Source: Halegenticoccus tardaugens
GTDB taxonomy: Archaea > Halobacteriota > Halobacteria > Halobacteriales > Haloferacaceae
Length of the DNA stretch: 64,000 nucleotides
NCBI RefSeq assembly: GCF_004116405.1
Contig: NZ_SDIC01000001.1
Coordinates: forward strand, 1-64,000
Direction: 5' to 3'
In this document: in pieces, positions 41,172 to 50,166 of the stretch
How positions within the stretch are numbered: the first letter of the stretch is position 1
How the letters are laid out: each line of letters starts with the position of its first letter
Notes under the pieces: model-generated
Database searches by the model: none
Seen by the model: only the letters and a program-made list of their open reading frames with translations
What the model was told of the DNA's origin: nothing
Translations under genes and position numbers: made by a program

Positions 41172-42203
41172 CTACTCCTCGCCCGCGTCCTCGCGCAGCC
41201 CGAACTCGTCGATGGTCGTCTGCTCGGCTTCGATCATCTCGTGACCCCTGTATTTTCGGTAGAGTCGCTTGAGCTTCGGGTAGCCCGCGCGCTGTTGGAG
41301 CGTCCACTCGGTGGCGAAGCTGCCGTCGTCGATCCCGTCCATCTTCTCGCGCATGAACCGCTTGAGCGGCTCGCGGTCGAAGTCGTCGATGCCGGAGAGC
41401 TGCCCGTACTGGCTCGTCATCGAGTGCAGGGGCATCTGTTCGACGATCCCCATCATCGCCGCCTTCTCGAAGATGTACGAGAACTCCCGCGAGAGGTACT
41501 GCTCCATCAGGATCGCCTCGGGCGGCGCGCCCTCCTCGAGCTCGATCTCCCACTTCGCGATGAGCGCGTTGGCGACGATGGGGATGAGCCCCTGTTCCGT
41601 GAGGAGGTCCAGTTTCGTCTCCGTCTCGAAGTCGCCCTCGATGACGCCGGAGCGGGTCGCGCCGATCCCGTGGGCGATCGCCAGCGCCACGTCGAGCGCC
41701 TCGCCCGTCGCGTCCCGCTCGACGGCGAGGAAGGCCGGCGCGCCCCGGCCCTCGGCGTAGAGGTCGCGGACGAGCGAGCCGATCATCCGCGGGGCGACCA
41801 TGACGACGTCCGCGTCCGCCGGCGGGGAGATGAAGTCGTAGGTGACGTTGTACCCCGAGGCGAAGTTGAGCGCGTCGCCGGCGTCGAGGTTCGGCTCGAC
41901 GTGCGTCTCGTACACGTCCGGCGCGACCTCGTCGGGGACGAGCATGAAGATCACGTCGGCCCGCGAGACGGCCTCGCCGGTCTCGTACACGTCGAAGCCG
42001 TCCTCCTCGGCCTGCTCCCACGAGGCGTCCTCGCGGTTGCCGACGATGACGTTCTCGACGCCCGAATCGCGGAGGTTAAGCGCCTGCGCGCGGCCCTGGT
42101 TGCCGTAGCCGACGATCGCGATCGTCCGATCCGAGAGCGGCGAGAGGTCGGCGTCCGATTCGTCGTACACGGTCGAATCCGCTGTCCCTGTCGTGTCGGA
42201 CAT
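41172..42203 (-). CDS. ketol-acid reductoisomerase-like protein with altered active site
   Basis: 343 residues, aligning end to end with IlvC by eye. The Rossmann part is intact (IAIVGYGNQGRAQALNLRDS), and the first metal pair is present in KLDLLTEQ. But the catalytic His of AHGFN is Ser (ASGYN), the APK Lys is Arg (APR), and the TAEYG Glu is Gln (TSQYGQ). A true acetohydroxy-acid isomeroreductase should not tolerate these. The N-terminus begins with a 25-residue acidic extension. Leaderless start at 42203 with TATA AACTATAACC about 27 nt upstream. Reaction unknown. Confidence 0.8.
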   Translation of the reverse strand: MSDTTGTADSTVYDESDADLSPLSDRTIAIVGYGNQGRAQALNLRDSGVENVIVGNREDASWEQAEEDGFDVYETGEAVSRADVIFMLVPDEVAPDVYETHVEPNLDAGDALNFASGYNVTYDFISPPADADVVMVAPRMIGSLVRDLYAEGRGAPAFLAVERDATGEALDVALAIAHGIGATRSGVIEGDFETETKLDLLTEQGLIPIVANALIAKWEIELEEGAPPEAILMEQYLSREFSYIFEKAAMMGIVEQMPLHSMTSQYGQLSGIDDFDREPLKRFMREKMDGIDDGSFATEWTLQQRAGYPKLKRLYRKYRGHEMIEAEQTTIDEFGLREDAGEE

Positions 42204-42268
42204 ACGCGCCCATGCGTCCGAACGATGGTTATAGTTTCGTGCCCGGAGGCCGTCGGAGAAATCGAACC

Positions 42269-42679
42269 ATGTCCGACGCAAGCGACCCCGACGTGACGGA
42301 GGAGGAGCGACGCGCGCTGCACGACTTTCAGGTCGGCATCGAGTACGTCTACCGGAGCTACGGCGCGCTGCTCGACTTTCACCACCACCTCGGACACGCG
42401 ATGGATCGGCTCCACGACGCGGAGGAGGACCTCCGCGCGGCGGGCCACGAGGAGCTGGCGGACGAACTGCGCGACGAACACCTCCCGGCCGGCGCGGTGG
42501 AGGATATGTGGTCCTACGAGATCGTCGAGTCGTTCCGCGAGGGGTTCCTCCGAGAGATCACGGATTTCGAGGCCGGCGTCCGCGACGACCTGGCCGACGG
42601 GCGAAGTCACGTAACGGAGCGCCGACAACAGCGCGAGTGGCGCGAACGCGCCGAGTCCGAAAACTGGGACGACTACTAG
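42269..42679 (+). CDS. small helical haloarchaeal protein with His cluster
   Basis: 136 residues, acidic, helical. A HHHLGHAMDRLHDAEEDL segment (about 45-62) holds several His residues that could bind metal. No known family. It is divergent from the IlvC-like gene, about 65 nt apart. Confidence 0.7.
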   Translation: MSDASDPDVTEEERRALHDFQVGIEYVYRSYGALLDFHHHLGHAMDRLHDAEEDLRAAGHEELADELRDEHLPAGAVEDMWSYEIVESFREGFLREITDFEAGVRDDLADGRSHVTERRQQREWRERAESENWDDY

Positions 42680-42773
42680 GCGGCGAAGAGACGCCGGGGC
42701 GACACGGGGCGACGCGGGGGGCGCTCCTCCGGCGGGCCGAAAGCGTATTGTCGCCCGACATACAGCCACCACC

Positions 42774-44150
42774 GTGGCCGTCCGACTGCTCCACTACTCC
42801 GATCTCGAAAACGCCTACGACGACCCCGCGCGAATCGGCCGCCTCGCGGGTCTCGTCGCCGATCGGCGGGACGATCGGACGCTCGTCGTCGGCACCGGCG
42901 ACGACACCGCCCCCGGCGTCCTCGCGCTGGAGACGGAGGGAGCGCAGGCGCTCGACTTCTTCCGCGCCGTCCGCCCGGACGCCGAAACCTTCGGCAACCA
43001 CGACTTCGACTTCGGGCCGGATCGTACCCGCGAGATCGTCCGCGACTCGCCGCAGCCGTGGCTGAGCGCCAACGTCCGGGAGTCGGACGGCTCTCCGTTC
43101 GCCGGCGTCGATCCCGGCGTCGTCGTCGAGCGCGGCGGCACCCGCGTCGGACTGCTCGGCCTCACGGACCCGAACACGCCGGGGATGTGCCCCGCGGCGT
43201 CGGCCCTCACGTTCGTCGATCCGGTCGCCGCGGCCCGCGAGACCGTCGCCGACCTCCGAGCGCGGGGGGCGGATCGGATCGTCGTCCTCTCGCACCTCGG
43301 GTCGCTCGACGACGAACTCACCCGCCGCCTCGACGTCGACGCGATCCTCGGCGGACACGTCCACGAGGAGCGGTGCGACCGCGTCGCGGGCACGCTCTGT
43401 ACCCGCCCGAACGCGAACGGCCGCGTCGTCTGGGAGGTCGAACTCGGCTCGGGCGGCGCGACGGCGACCCGCCGCCGCGTCGCGGACGCGCCCTGCGATG
43501 AGGCGGTCGCGGCGCGCCTGTGCGATCGTCTGGCGAGGGCCGGGTTGACGACCGTCGTCGGCTCCGTCGCGAACCCCATCCGGCGAGGTCGGTCGATCCG
43601 GTACGGGGGCGAGTGCCGCCTCGCCAACCTCGTGACCGACGCCTACCGCTGGGCGACGGGCGCGGACGTGGCGTTCACCAACACCGGCGGCCTCCGCGAC
43701 GGTCCGTCGCTCTCCGGCGAGGTGACGAAGGGTCAACTCGTCGGCGTCTCCCCGTTCCGGGGCGCGCTCCGAACCGTCGAGGTGACCGGCCGCGAACTCC
43801 GCGCGCTCGCGGCGCAGGCGGCGAAGCCGACCGGGCTGCGATCCCGACGATCGTGGTCGGAAAAGCGGTGGTGGGGTCACGTGAGCGGCATGCGGATCGT
43901 CTGGGACCGCGCCGCCGACGAACTCGTCGAGGCGACCGTCGGCGGCGACCCCGTCGCCCGCGACGAGACGTACACCGTCGCCACGAACGGCTTCGTCGTC
44001 GGCTCGACGCCTTTCTCGGCGCTCACGGCCGACCACGTCGTCGCCGACCACGGCGTTCAGTACGACGCGGTCGTCGAGTACGCCCGCGAGGCGGGTATCG
44101 ATCCGACGCTCGACGGACGGCTCGTCGACCTTGGCGCGCGATCGGACTGA
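42774..44150 (+). CDS. 5'-nucleotidase / metallophosphoesterase
   Basis: 458 residues, cytoplasmic form (no signal peptide; GTG start). N-terminal calcineurin-like domain: RLLHYSDLEN, VVGTGDDTAPG, GNHDFDFG, VVLSHLGS, GGHVHEE. C-terminal 5_nucleotid_C domain: GGECRLANLVTDAYRWATGA with FTNTGGLR. The first metal motif usually reads D-x-H; here it is YSDLEN, so one ligand (His) is replaced by Glu. Hydrolyses nucleotides or phosphoesters. Confidence 0.87.
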   Translation: MAVRLLHYSDLENAYDDPARIGRLAGLVADRRDDRTLVVGTGDDTAPGVLALETEGAQALDFFRAVRPDAETFGNHDFDFGPDRTREIVRDSPQPWLSANVRESDGSPFAGVDPGVVVERGGTRVGLLGLTDPNTPGMCPAASALTFVDPVAAARETVADLRARGADRIVVLSHLGSLDDELTRRLDVDAILGGHVHEERCDRVAGTLCTRPNANGRVVWEVELGSGGATATRRRVADAPCDEAVAARLCDRLARAGLTTVVGSVANPIRRGRSIRYGGECRLANLVTDAYRWATGADVAFTNTGGLRDGPSLSGEVTKGQLVGVSPFRGALRTVEVTGRELRALAAQAAKPTGLRSRRSWSEKRWWGHVSGMRIVWDRAADELVEATVGGDPVARDETYTVATNGFVVGSTPFSALTADHVVADHGVQYDAVVEYAREAGIDPTLDGRLVDLGARSD

Positions 44151-44272
44151 GTCGCGCCTCGGGGGTCGACGGGGCCGACGCGGGTCGGGTCACGTCGAGT
44201 CGTCAGTTCGACCGTCGACCGCCGAGCGTCGACCGTGCTCGAACCTATTGCGCTGGCCGTCGAACGATCGCC

Positions 44273-45319
44273 ATGGACGCCGACAGCTTGACGCGACGGG
44301 CCTGCCTCGGCCTCCTCGGCAGCGCCGTCGGCGTCGGGGTCGCCGGCAGCCCCGGCGCGGCGCAGTCGACGGGGACCGACGGGTCCGCGGATCGGAGCGT
44401 CTTCACCCGACTGTACCGCGAGACGGTCGGCTCCGTCGTCCTGATCAGGGTGCCCGGCGGCGCGCTCGGATCGGGGTTCGTCGTCGACGACCGACACGTC
44501 GCCACGAACTACCACGTCGTCACTGACAGCGAGCGGGTCGACGTCGGGTTCAGCCGGGGCGAATCCTCGATCGGTGACGTGGTCGGCACCGACGCGTACA
44601 CCGATCTCGCGGCGGTTCGCGTCCGCCCCCCGTCGTACGCCGAGCCGCTTCGGCTCGCCGAGACCGACCCCGCGATCGGGACGGAGGTGGCGGTCATCGG
44701 CAGCCCCTACGGCCTCCGGGGATCGCTCACGACCGGCGTCGTGAGCGGCGTCGATCGGCTCGTTCCGAGCCCCGCGCGGGGTTACCGGATCCCGAACGCC
44801 GTCCAGACCGACGCCTCGGTGAATCCGGGCAACAGCGGCGGGCCGCTCGTGAACCTCGACGGCACCGTCCTCGGCGTCGTGAGCTCCGGCGGCGGCGAGA
44901 ACGTCGCCTTCGCCGTCTCCGCGCCCCTCGCCCGCCGCGTCGTCCCCGCGCTCGTCGACGCTGGCCGCTACAGACACTCGTACCTCGGCGTTCGACTGAC
45001 CGACGTGACGGACGCCGTCGCGCGCGCGAACGACCTCGGGCGATCGCGGGGGCTCCTCGTCGTCGACGTGCTCGCCGGCGGGCCGGCCGCCGGCGCGCTC
45101 AGGGGCTCGGACTCGACGGCGACGGTCGGCGGCTTCTCGGTGCCGACCGGCGGCGACGTGATCGTCGCCGTCGACGGGCGGCGCGTCCGATCCGTGCAGG
45201 ACTTCCAGTCGTACCTCGCGCTGGAGACGAGCCCCGGACGGCGGGTGACGCTCGCCGTCCTGCGTGACGGCCGCCGGCGGCGGATTCGGGTCGCCCTCGG
45301 CGCGCGCCCGCCGCCGTAG
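44273..45319 (+). CDS. HtrA/DegP-type serine protease with PDZ domain
   Basis: 348 residues. A Tat signal (LTRRACLGLLGSAVGVGVAG) at the N-terminus, then a trypsin-like protease with His in VATNYHVVTD, Asp in YTDLAAVRV and Ser in NPGNSGGPLVN. A C-terminal PDZ domain (about 235-340) begins YLGVRLTDV. Secreted or surface-attached quality-control protease. Start ATG 44273. Confidence 0.92.
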   Translation: MDADSLTRRACLGLLGSAVGVGVAGSPGAAQSTGTDGSADRSVFTRLYRETVGSVVLIRVPGGALGSGFVVDDRHVATNYHVVTDSERVDVGFSRGESSIGDVVGTDAYTDLAAVRVRPPSYAEPLRLAETDPAIGTEVAVIGSPYGLRGSLTTGVVSGVDRLVPSPARGYRIPNAVQTDASVNPGNSGGPLVNLDGTVLGVVSSGGGENVAFAVSAPLARRVVPALVDAGRYRHSYLGVRLTDVTDAVARANDLGRSRGLLVVDVLAGGPAAGALRGSDSTATVGGFSVPTGGDVIVAVDGRRVRSVQDFQSYLALETSPGRRVTLAVLRDGRRRRIRVALGARPPP

Positions 45320-45331
45320 ACGGTGGAGGGG

Positions 45332-45634
45332 CTATTCGTCCGACGAGCCGTCCGCCTTCCGCGCCTTCTCGACCCGCTCTGCGTGCGTTTCGAGTTCGGC
45401 GGCGAGGGTTCGAGCCTGCTCGGCCGTGAGGGTCACGCGGTCGGCGTGGGGCGGAAGGTGATCGAGCTGCGTGTTGTCGAGCTCGAGTTCGAGCCTCACG
45501 TGGTCGGGGTTCTTCCGCGGCGCGGTGACGTTCAGGACGGCGAAGGCCTCCTCGTCGAAGTCGTGGCCGCGCGCCTCGCCGTCGAGCATGTCGAAGGTGG
45601 TGTAGGCGTTGACTCGCAGTAGTCTGTCTGGCAT
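45332..45634 (-). CDS. haloarchaeal protein (DUF6360-like)
   Basis: 100 residues, soluble, starting MPDRLLRVNAYTTFDMLDG. Beta-rich middle and helical C-terminus (LTAEQARTLAAELETHAERVEKA). I recall this as DUF6360. Function unknown. Lies near the nitrite/sulfite reductase gene in the same direction. Confidence 0.78.
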   Translation of the reverse strand: MPDRLLRVNAYTTFDMLDGEARGHDFDEEAFAVLNVTAPRKNPDHVRLELELDNTQLDHLPPHADRVTLTAEQARTLAAELETHAERVEKARKADGSSDE

Positions 45635-45725
45635 GCTGGCCGTTCGTTGCAGGCGTTCGGGGAAACCGTTGTCGTCGTCGGCGTCCCTCCTCGTCGGCGG
45701 TCGCCAAATCCGTCACACGGACGGG

Positions 45726-45833
45726 CTACTCGGCGGCTTCGCTGAGTTCGGCCAGTTTGTCGTACACGTAGCTCCGCATTCGGTTCGCTCTCCGAGCGAC
45801 TTCCTCCGTCGCGAGCGGTTCCGGCGATTTCAC
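45726..45833 (-). CDS. micro-protein between reductase and DUF6360 genes
   Basis: 35 residues from a GTG start, reading MKSPEPLATEEVARRANRMR and ending in YDKLAELSEAAE: one amphipathic helix. It is below the usual gene-finder limit. Surrounded by haloarchaeal low-complexity repeats (AGCGAACGAGTGAGCG at 45838-45853). The start codon is uncertain; the next ATG would leave 17 residues. Confidence 0.4.
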   Translation of the reverse strand: MKSPEPLATEEVARRANRMRSYVYDKLAELSEAAE

Positions 45834-45965
45834 CGCGAGCGAACGAGTGAGCGAGCGGGCCGAGGAGCGAACGGAAGCCGCGAAGCGGCCGAAGTGAACG
45901 ACGAGTGCTTTTGGTCGAGCCTTTGCCGAGGGCGCAAAGTGCGCCCGCAGCGCAAAAGGTCGGTC

Positions 45966-47744
45966 TCAGTCGTCAGCGGGGAGCGGCTCACCCGTGCCGT
46001 CCGTCGGCGCGGGGCTCGCGTCCATGCCGTCGTCGTCCGCGTAGGGGTACCACGTCATCTTCGTGTTGTGCATCATCGGGTCCTCGTAGCTGGTCTCCTC
46101 GGGTTCGACCAGCTCCGCCAGCGTCTCCTCGTCCGTGCGCTCGACGAACTCGCGGAACGTCTCGTCGCCGTCGCGGCGCTCTTCGAAGTTCGCGAGGAGG
46201 TTCTTGATCGCGCCGGGCACCTCGTCGACGGGCACGCGCTGGACGACCCAGTCGGCGAACTGCGGGTTCTCGCCGAGGCCGCCGCCGAGGCCGATGTCGA
46301 GCGCCTCGACCGGCTCGCCGTCCTTCCGGGTCTTCATGCCGCGGAGACTCACGTCGGCGATCTGCGGCTGGGCGCAGGAGGCCGTACAACCCGAGAGGTG
46401 GATGTGGAAGTTCTCGACGCCGTCGGGGAGTTCCACGTTCTCCTTGAGCCAGCGGGCGAAGCGAACCTGCCGGTTCTTGGTCTCGACGATGGAGAGCGAG
46501 CAGAACTCCGTGCCCGTGCAGGCGATGGATCCGCGCATGAACGGGTGCGGGTCCGGCGAGTAGTGTTCGAGGAGGTCCTCTTCGAGCAGGTCGTCGAGGT
46601 TCTCCTCCGGCACGTCTGTGATGAGGACGTTCTGTCGCTGGGTGACGCGGATCTCGCCGGAGCCGTACTCGTTCGCGACCCGGGCGAGCTCTGCGGTGTC
46701 GTCGGTTCCCATCCGGCCGACGAGGACGTTCAGGCCGACGTAGTAGTTGCCGTCCCGCTGCTCGTGGACGCCGACGTGGTCCGAGTGGCCGCCGTTCGCG
46801 TACCCGGAGTTGTAGCTGTACTCCTCGCGGAGGTCCTCGCCCGCCGTTTCGAGTTCGAAGTCGACGAAGTCCTCCTGGAGGACGCGGCGGAACTTCTCGG
46901 GGCCCCACTCGTCCATGAGGAACTTGACCCGGGCGTTGTAGCGGTTGTCGCGGTCGCCGTGCTCGCGGAACAGCGCGGAGATGCCGCCGGCGACCTCGGC
47001 GGCCCGGTCGGGTTCGACGAACACGTCGATGTTCTTCGCGAGGCGGGGCTCGTTTCGGGCGAGTCCGCCGCCGACGCGGACGTTGAATCCCTTCACGTCC
47101 TCGCCGCCGATCTCCTTCGTCGCGGGTTCGAACGCGAGGTCGTTGATGTCGCCCTGGCCGCAGCCCTCGCGGCACCCGGTGACGCTCACCTTCCACTTTC
47201 GCGGGAGGTTTGTGTGCTCGTCGTTGCCTTTGAACGTGTCGTGCAGTTCGAGGGCGACCGGGAGGGCGTCGACGTGCTCGTGTTTGTCCTTGCCGGCGAC
47301 GGGACAGCCGACGATGTTCCGCCACGAGTCGCCGCAGGCCTGCTGGCTCGAAAGTCCGACGGATTCGAGCTTCTCGAAGATCTCGGGGATGTCCTCAAGC
47401 TTGATCCAGTGGAGCTGGATCGACTGACGGGTGGTCCAGTCGACCCACGAGTCGCCGAACTCCGGATTCGACGCCGGGCCGGTCGCGTACTCCTCCGCGA
47501 CGTCGGCGACGACCTCGAGCTGTCCCGGCGACAGCACGCCGTTCGGTGTGCCGATCCGCATCATGAAGTAGCTCTCCTGACCGTTGCGCTGGTGGTACAG
47601 CCCCCACCACTTGAAGCGCTCGAACCAGGCGTCCTGTTCGTCCTCCGGGATCGATTCCCACCCCTCCTCGGCGAATTCGAGGAGGTGCTCTCGGATGTCG
47701 TTCCCGTACACCTCCGACTTCCATTTCTCCACGTCGCTCGGCAT
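45966..47744 (-). CDS. nirA: ferredoxin-dependent nitrite/sulfite reductase
   Basis: 592 residues. Two ferrodoxin-reductase-like half-domains and the siroheme/[4Fe-4S] binding motifs: Cys pairs in ACTGTEFCS and SGCTASCAQ, plus the first-half GCREGCGQGD. Reduces nitrite to ammonia (assimilatory) or sulfite to sulfide; the two cannot be separated by eye. NirA is the most common haloarchaeal annotation. Start MPSDVEKWKS at 47744; the upstream eight codons are not conserved. A membrane-anchored ferredoxin is encoded elsewhere in the window. Confidence 0.9.
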   Translation of the reverse strand: MPSDVEKWKSEVYGNDIREHLLEFAEEGWESIPEDEQDAWFERFKWWGLYHQRNGQESYFMMRIGTPNGVLSPGQLEVVADVAEEYATGPASNPEFGDSWVDWTTRQSIQLHWIKLEDIPEIFEKLESVGLSSQQACGDSWRNIVGCPVAGKDKHEHVDALPVALELHDTFKGNDEHTNLPRKWKVSVTGCREGCGQGDINDLAFEPATKEIGGEDVKGFNVRVGGGLARNEPRLAKNIDVFVEPDRAAEVAGGISALFREHGDRDNRYNARVKFLMDEWGPEKFRRVLQEDFVDFELETAGEDLREEYSYNSGYANGGHSDHVGVHEQRDGNYYVGLNVLVGRMGTDDTAELARVANEYGSGEIRVTQRQNVLITDVPEENLDDLLEEDLLEHYSPDPHPFMRGSIACTGTEFCSLSIVETKNRQVRFARWLKENVELPDGVENFHIHLSGCTASCAQPQIADVSLRGMKTRKDGEPVEALDIGLGGGLGENPQFADWVVQRVPVDEVPGAIKNLLANFEERRDGDETFREFVERTDEETLAELVEPEETSYEDPMMHNTKMTWYPYADDDGMDASPAPTDGTGEPLPADD

Positions 47745-47838
47745 GCTCTGTCCCCTCGTTGAGCGCACGCACGTAAGGGGGCGCGCATGCCGTCAACCCT
47801 TCCCGGTGCTCACCGAATCCGGTGACATTCTCCTCATC

Positions 47839-48144
47839 TCAGACTGACGACAGGAGCGTGCGTTCGCGGTCGAGGTCGCGGAACTCCCCGTCGAGGATTC
47901 GTCCGACGGGGAGCCACCCGGTGGTGTTTTTCGTCCCGCAGGCGATGCACTGGCCGTAGGCGCGGACCTCGACGGTTCGACCGTCGACGCCGGTTTCGAG
48001 AAATCCCTCGACGACCACGTCCGGGAGGCGGCAGGCGCAGAACGTCGGGTCGGTGAACCGCCACAGTTCGCTGACGCTGACCTCCCGCGTGTCGTTCACC
48101 GAGATCCACGCGCCGTCGTCGAGGGTCCGCAGGGCGACGCTCAT
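47839..48144 (-). CDS. small zinc-site protein, unknown function
   Basis: 101 residues with FCACRLP and CIACGTK, four Cys that could hold one zinc. Beta-rich. Start MSVALRTLDDG at 48144. No family recognised. Transcribed toward the reductase gene, 94 nt upstream. Confidence 0.72.
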   Translation of the reverse strand: MSVALRTLDDGAWISVNDTREVSVSELWRFTDPTFCACRLPDVVVEGFLETGVDGRTVEVRAYGQCIACGTKNTTGWLPVGRILDGEFRDLDRERTLLSSV

Positions 48145-48362
48145 CGCCCCCACTTCGACGCGGAACTACCTGTATGAGTCGACGGTCGCAATTCTGGGTC
48201 GCCCCTGTGACGGCGTCGGCGGGGGAAAACCACGAGACGAAAGCGAACTTCCGGAGACAGTGACCGTCGAAGATGCCGGCAGAATCCCCCGGAATGCGGG
48301 AGCAATGGTAGTCCTTACAGCGAAAATCGGCCTTATGCGGACGGAGGTCCAACGGGTGATCG

Positions 48363-48452
48363 ATGAGTTCCAACGACCGCGACCGCGGCGACAGAGAGCA
48401 CGCTTCCGCCGACGTCGCGCCGGAGCTGTACGAGGGAGGACGCAGCCGATGA
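48363..48452 (+). CDS. 29-residue micro-protein
   Basis: MSSNDRDRGDREHASADVAP followed by ELYEGGRSR. The stop overlaps the next ATG (ATGA, 48449-48452), so translation is coupled. A TATA-like CCTTATGCGG lies about 27-30 nt upstream. No family known. Too short for gene finders, but its position makes it credible. Confidence 0.5.
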   Translation: MSSNDRDRGDREHASADVAPELYEGGRSR

Positions 48453-48598
48453 ACGACGCCGGAACCCGAACCGAAAACGAAGAGACGGACCGCGACGACG
48501 GCCACCTCGCCGATCTGGAGGACGGGCTCGGCTGCACGGAGATCTGGGAGCAGCTGTCCGAGCGGCGAGAGCGGGCGGCGGCCGAGGCCGACGACTGA
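48449..48598 (+). CDS. 49-residue conserved-looking haloarchaeal micro-protein
   Basis: MNDAGTRTENEETDRDDGHL, then ADLEDGLGCTEIWEQLSERR and ERAAAEADD. The phrase DGHLADLEDGLGCTEIWE resembles sequences I have seen in other haloarchaea. Overlaps the 29-residue ORF by 4 nt. Function unknown. Confidence 0.65.
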   Translation: MNDAGTRTENEETDRDDGHLADLEDGLGCTEIWEQLSERRERAAAEADD

Positions 48599-48670
48599 CG
48601 CGAGCGTTCTGACGAGCGTTTCACCCGACGGCGAGAGACTTTTGCCTCCCGCCCCGAAACCGGACGACAC

Positions 48671-49348
48671 ATGAGTGAACAGCCCCGGCGGGCGGAGGAA
48701 CCGCCGGCCGATCGGGAGGAGCCGGTCGGAGCGCCGGTCGTCAGAGCCGACCCCGCCGTCACGGGCGAGCGAGCCCGGGAGGCGGTCGGATTCGACCCCG
48801 ACGACCCCGAGAGCGTCCGACGCGCCGCCGAGACGGTCAGGGCGTTCGCCGAGAGCACCGCGGGGTCCGAGGACAACGTGTACATGCTCCGCGGCGCGGC
48901 CGCCTGCGCCGCGCTCGTCCGGGGCGTCGGCTCGTACAAGGCCGCCGCGGAGCGCGCCGGCGGCGACGCCTCCATCTCCTTCATCCGGAAGTGGGCGCGC
49001 GTCCACGACCTCCCGCAGTCCATCCGCCGGCACGTCGCCCGCGGCCACATCGCGCCCACGGCGGCGAAGCACATCGCCCGCGTCTCGGGCGACGCCCGCT
49101 TCTACCTCGCGTGGGCGACGCTCGACAGCGGGCTGACCGTCCGGGAGGTCCGCACGATCGCGAGCGACATCAACAACGGCGCGTCCGCGCGGGAGGCGCT
49201 TCGCGACCACGGCATCTCCGTCGGCCGGCTCGAACTGACGCTCCCGGCCGAGCAGTACCTCGAACTCCGCCGTCGGGCGTCGCTCTCGAACCGGGAACCG
49301 AGCGACGTCGTCGCCGAGGCGCTGGCCGAGTACTTCGAGGACGGGTAG
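48671..49348 (+). CDS. haloarchaeal DNA-binding-like protein (DUF7119-like)
   Basis: 225 residues. A helical middle section (SFIRKWARVHDLPQSIRRHV, GHIAPTAAKHIARVS) has ParB/HTH character. A C-terminal segment with a ribbon-helix-helix pattern (RLELTLPAEQYLELRRRASL, then PSDVVAEALAEYF) follows. I recall a similar family as DUF7119. It lies directly upstream of tRNA-Lys. Confidence 0.75.
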   Translation: MSEQPRRAEEPPADREEPVGAPVVRADPAVTGERAREAVGFDPDDPESVRRAAETVRAFAESTAGSEDNVYMLRGAAACAALVRGVGSYKAAAERAGGDASISFIRKWARVHDLPQSIRRHVARGHIAPTAAKHIARVSGDARFYLAWATLDSGLTVREVRTIASDINNGASAREALRDHGISVGRLELTLPAEQYLELRRRASLSNREPSDVVAEALAEYFEDG

Positions 49349-49415
49349 TTGTCGGCGGCGGCGCGGTGGATCGGATGGTAAATGCTTATGCCGCCGTGTC
49401 CGCAAGTGCGTGTGA

Positions 49416-49489
<74 letters not shown>

Positions 49490-49561
49490 TTTCTGCGACG
49501 AACGACCCGACGAGCATCGCGTAGCGTGTGCGAGTCGTCCGTACGGAGCGGAACGGCTCGA

Positions 49562-49633
49562 AGGGATTCGAATCAGGGAGTGGAGCGAACGGTGTGAGCG
49601 GGACGACCGTAGTTCGAATCCCTCCCGACCCGT
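49562..49633 (+). repeat. tRNA-Lys trailer element: inverted T-arm plus 22-nt copy of the tRNA 3' end
   Basis: 49612-49633 repeats 49469-49490 of the tRNA (T-loop to one base past the discriminator) with one mismatch (G to A at 49627). 49562-49572 is a perfect 11-nt inverted copy of 49613-49623. Between them lies GAGCGAACGGTGTGAGCG, the same motif family as in the tRNA-Arg trailer. Same layout as 2340-2452, spacing slightly different. Confidence 0.75.
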
Positions 49634-49751
49634 TGCTTCTCCGCGAGCGACGGCGAGCGGTGTACAACGCTTAGCGGGAGGATTTGAGGGGATGAATAGA
49701 AACGACGAAAGGAGCGACGATCGGGTGCCTCTGTTGCCCTGTTTCGCCAGT

Positions 49752-50099
49752 CTATCGCAGATCTCGAATCTGAATGCGGCCGTCGGTTCGAACGGAGACG
49801 CGAACGTCCTCGTAGTCGAAGGCGACTTCGCCGCGGACGTTACCGCGCTGGACCGCCTTCGGTCCGAAAAGCGCGGTTTCGAGCGCGTCGGTGTCGATGC
49901 GCTCGTGCAGGGGCGAAAACTGCACTTCCAGCGGATCGGCGTCGATCGCGGTCCCGACCGCGAAGAGGATCGCCGAGCAGAGCCCGGAATCCTCGGTCGG
50001 GTCGTACCACGCCTCGTGGAGAACCCGGCCGCCGGCGTCGCTCTGCCCCTCCAACGTTCGTTTCGGACCGTATTCCGATCGGTCCGTCCCTCCGGCCAT
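49752..50099 (-). CDS. HalOD1 output-domain protein
   Basis: 115 residues, resembling the halobacterial output domain 1 (HalOD1) that appears alone or fused to sensors. Typical features: LCSAILFAVGTAIDADPLEVQ and LHERIDTDALETAL. Possibly a signalling output module with unknown partner. It lies next to a Bat-type regulator gene. Confidence 0.8.
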   Translation of the reverse strand: MAGGTDRSEYGPKRTLEGQSDAGGRVLHEAWYDPTEDSGLCSAILFAVGTAIDADPLEVQFSPLHERIDTDALETALFGPKAVQRGNVRGEVAFDYEDVRVSVRTDGRIQIRDLR

Positions 50100-50166
50100 G
50101 GACGCACCGACGGTGATCGGTGGGGTATTCGTGCGGGTTTACTGCTCAACGGTTTATATATTCGTG

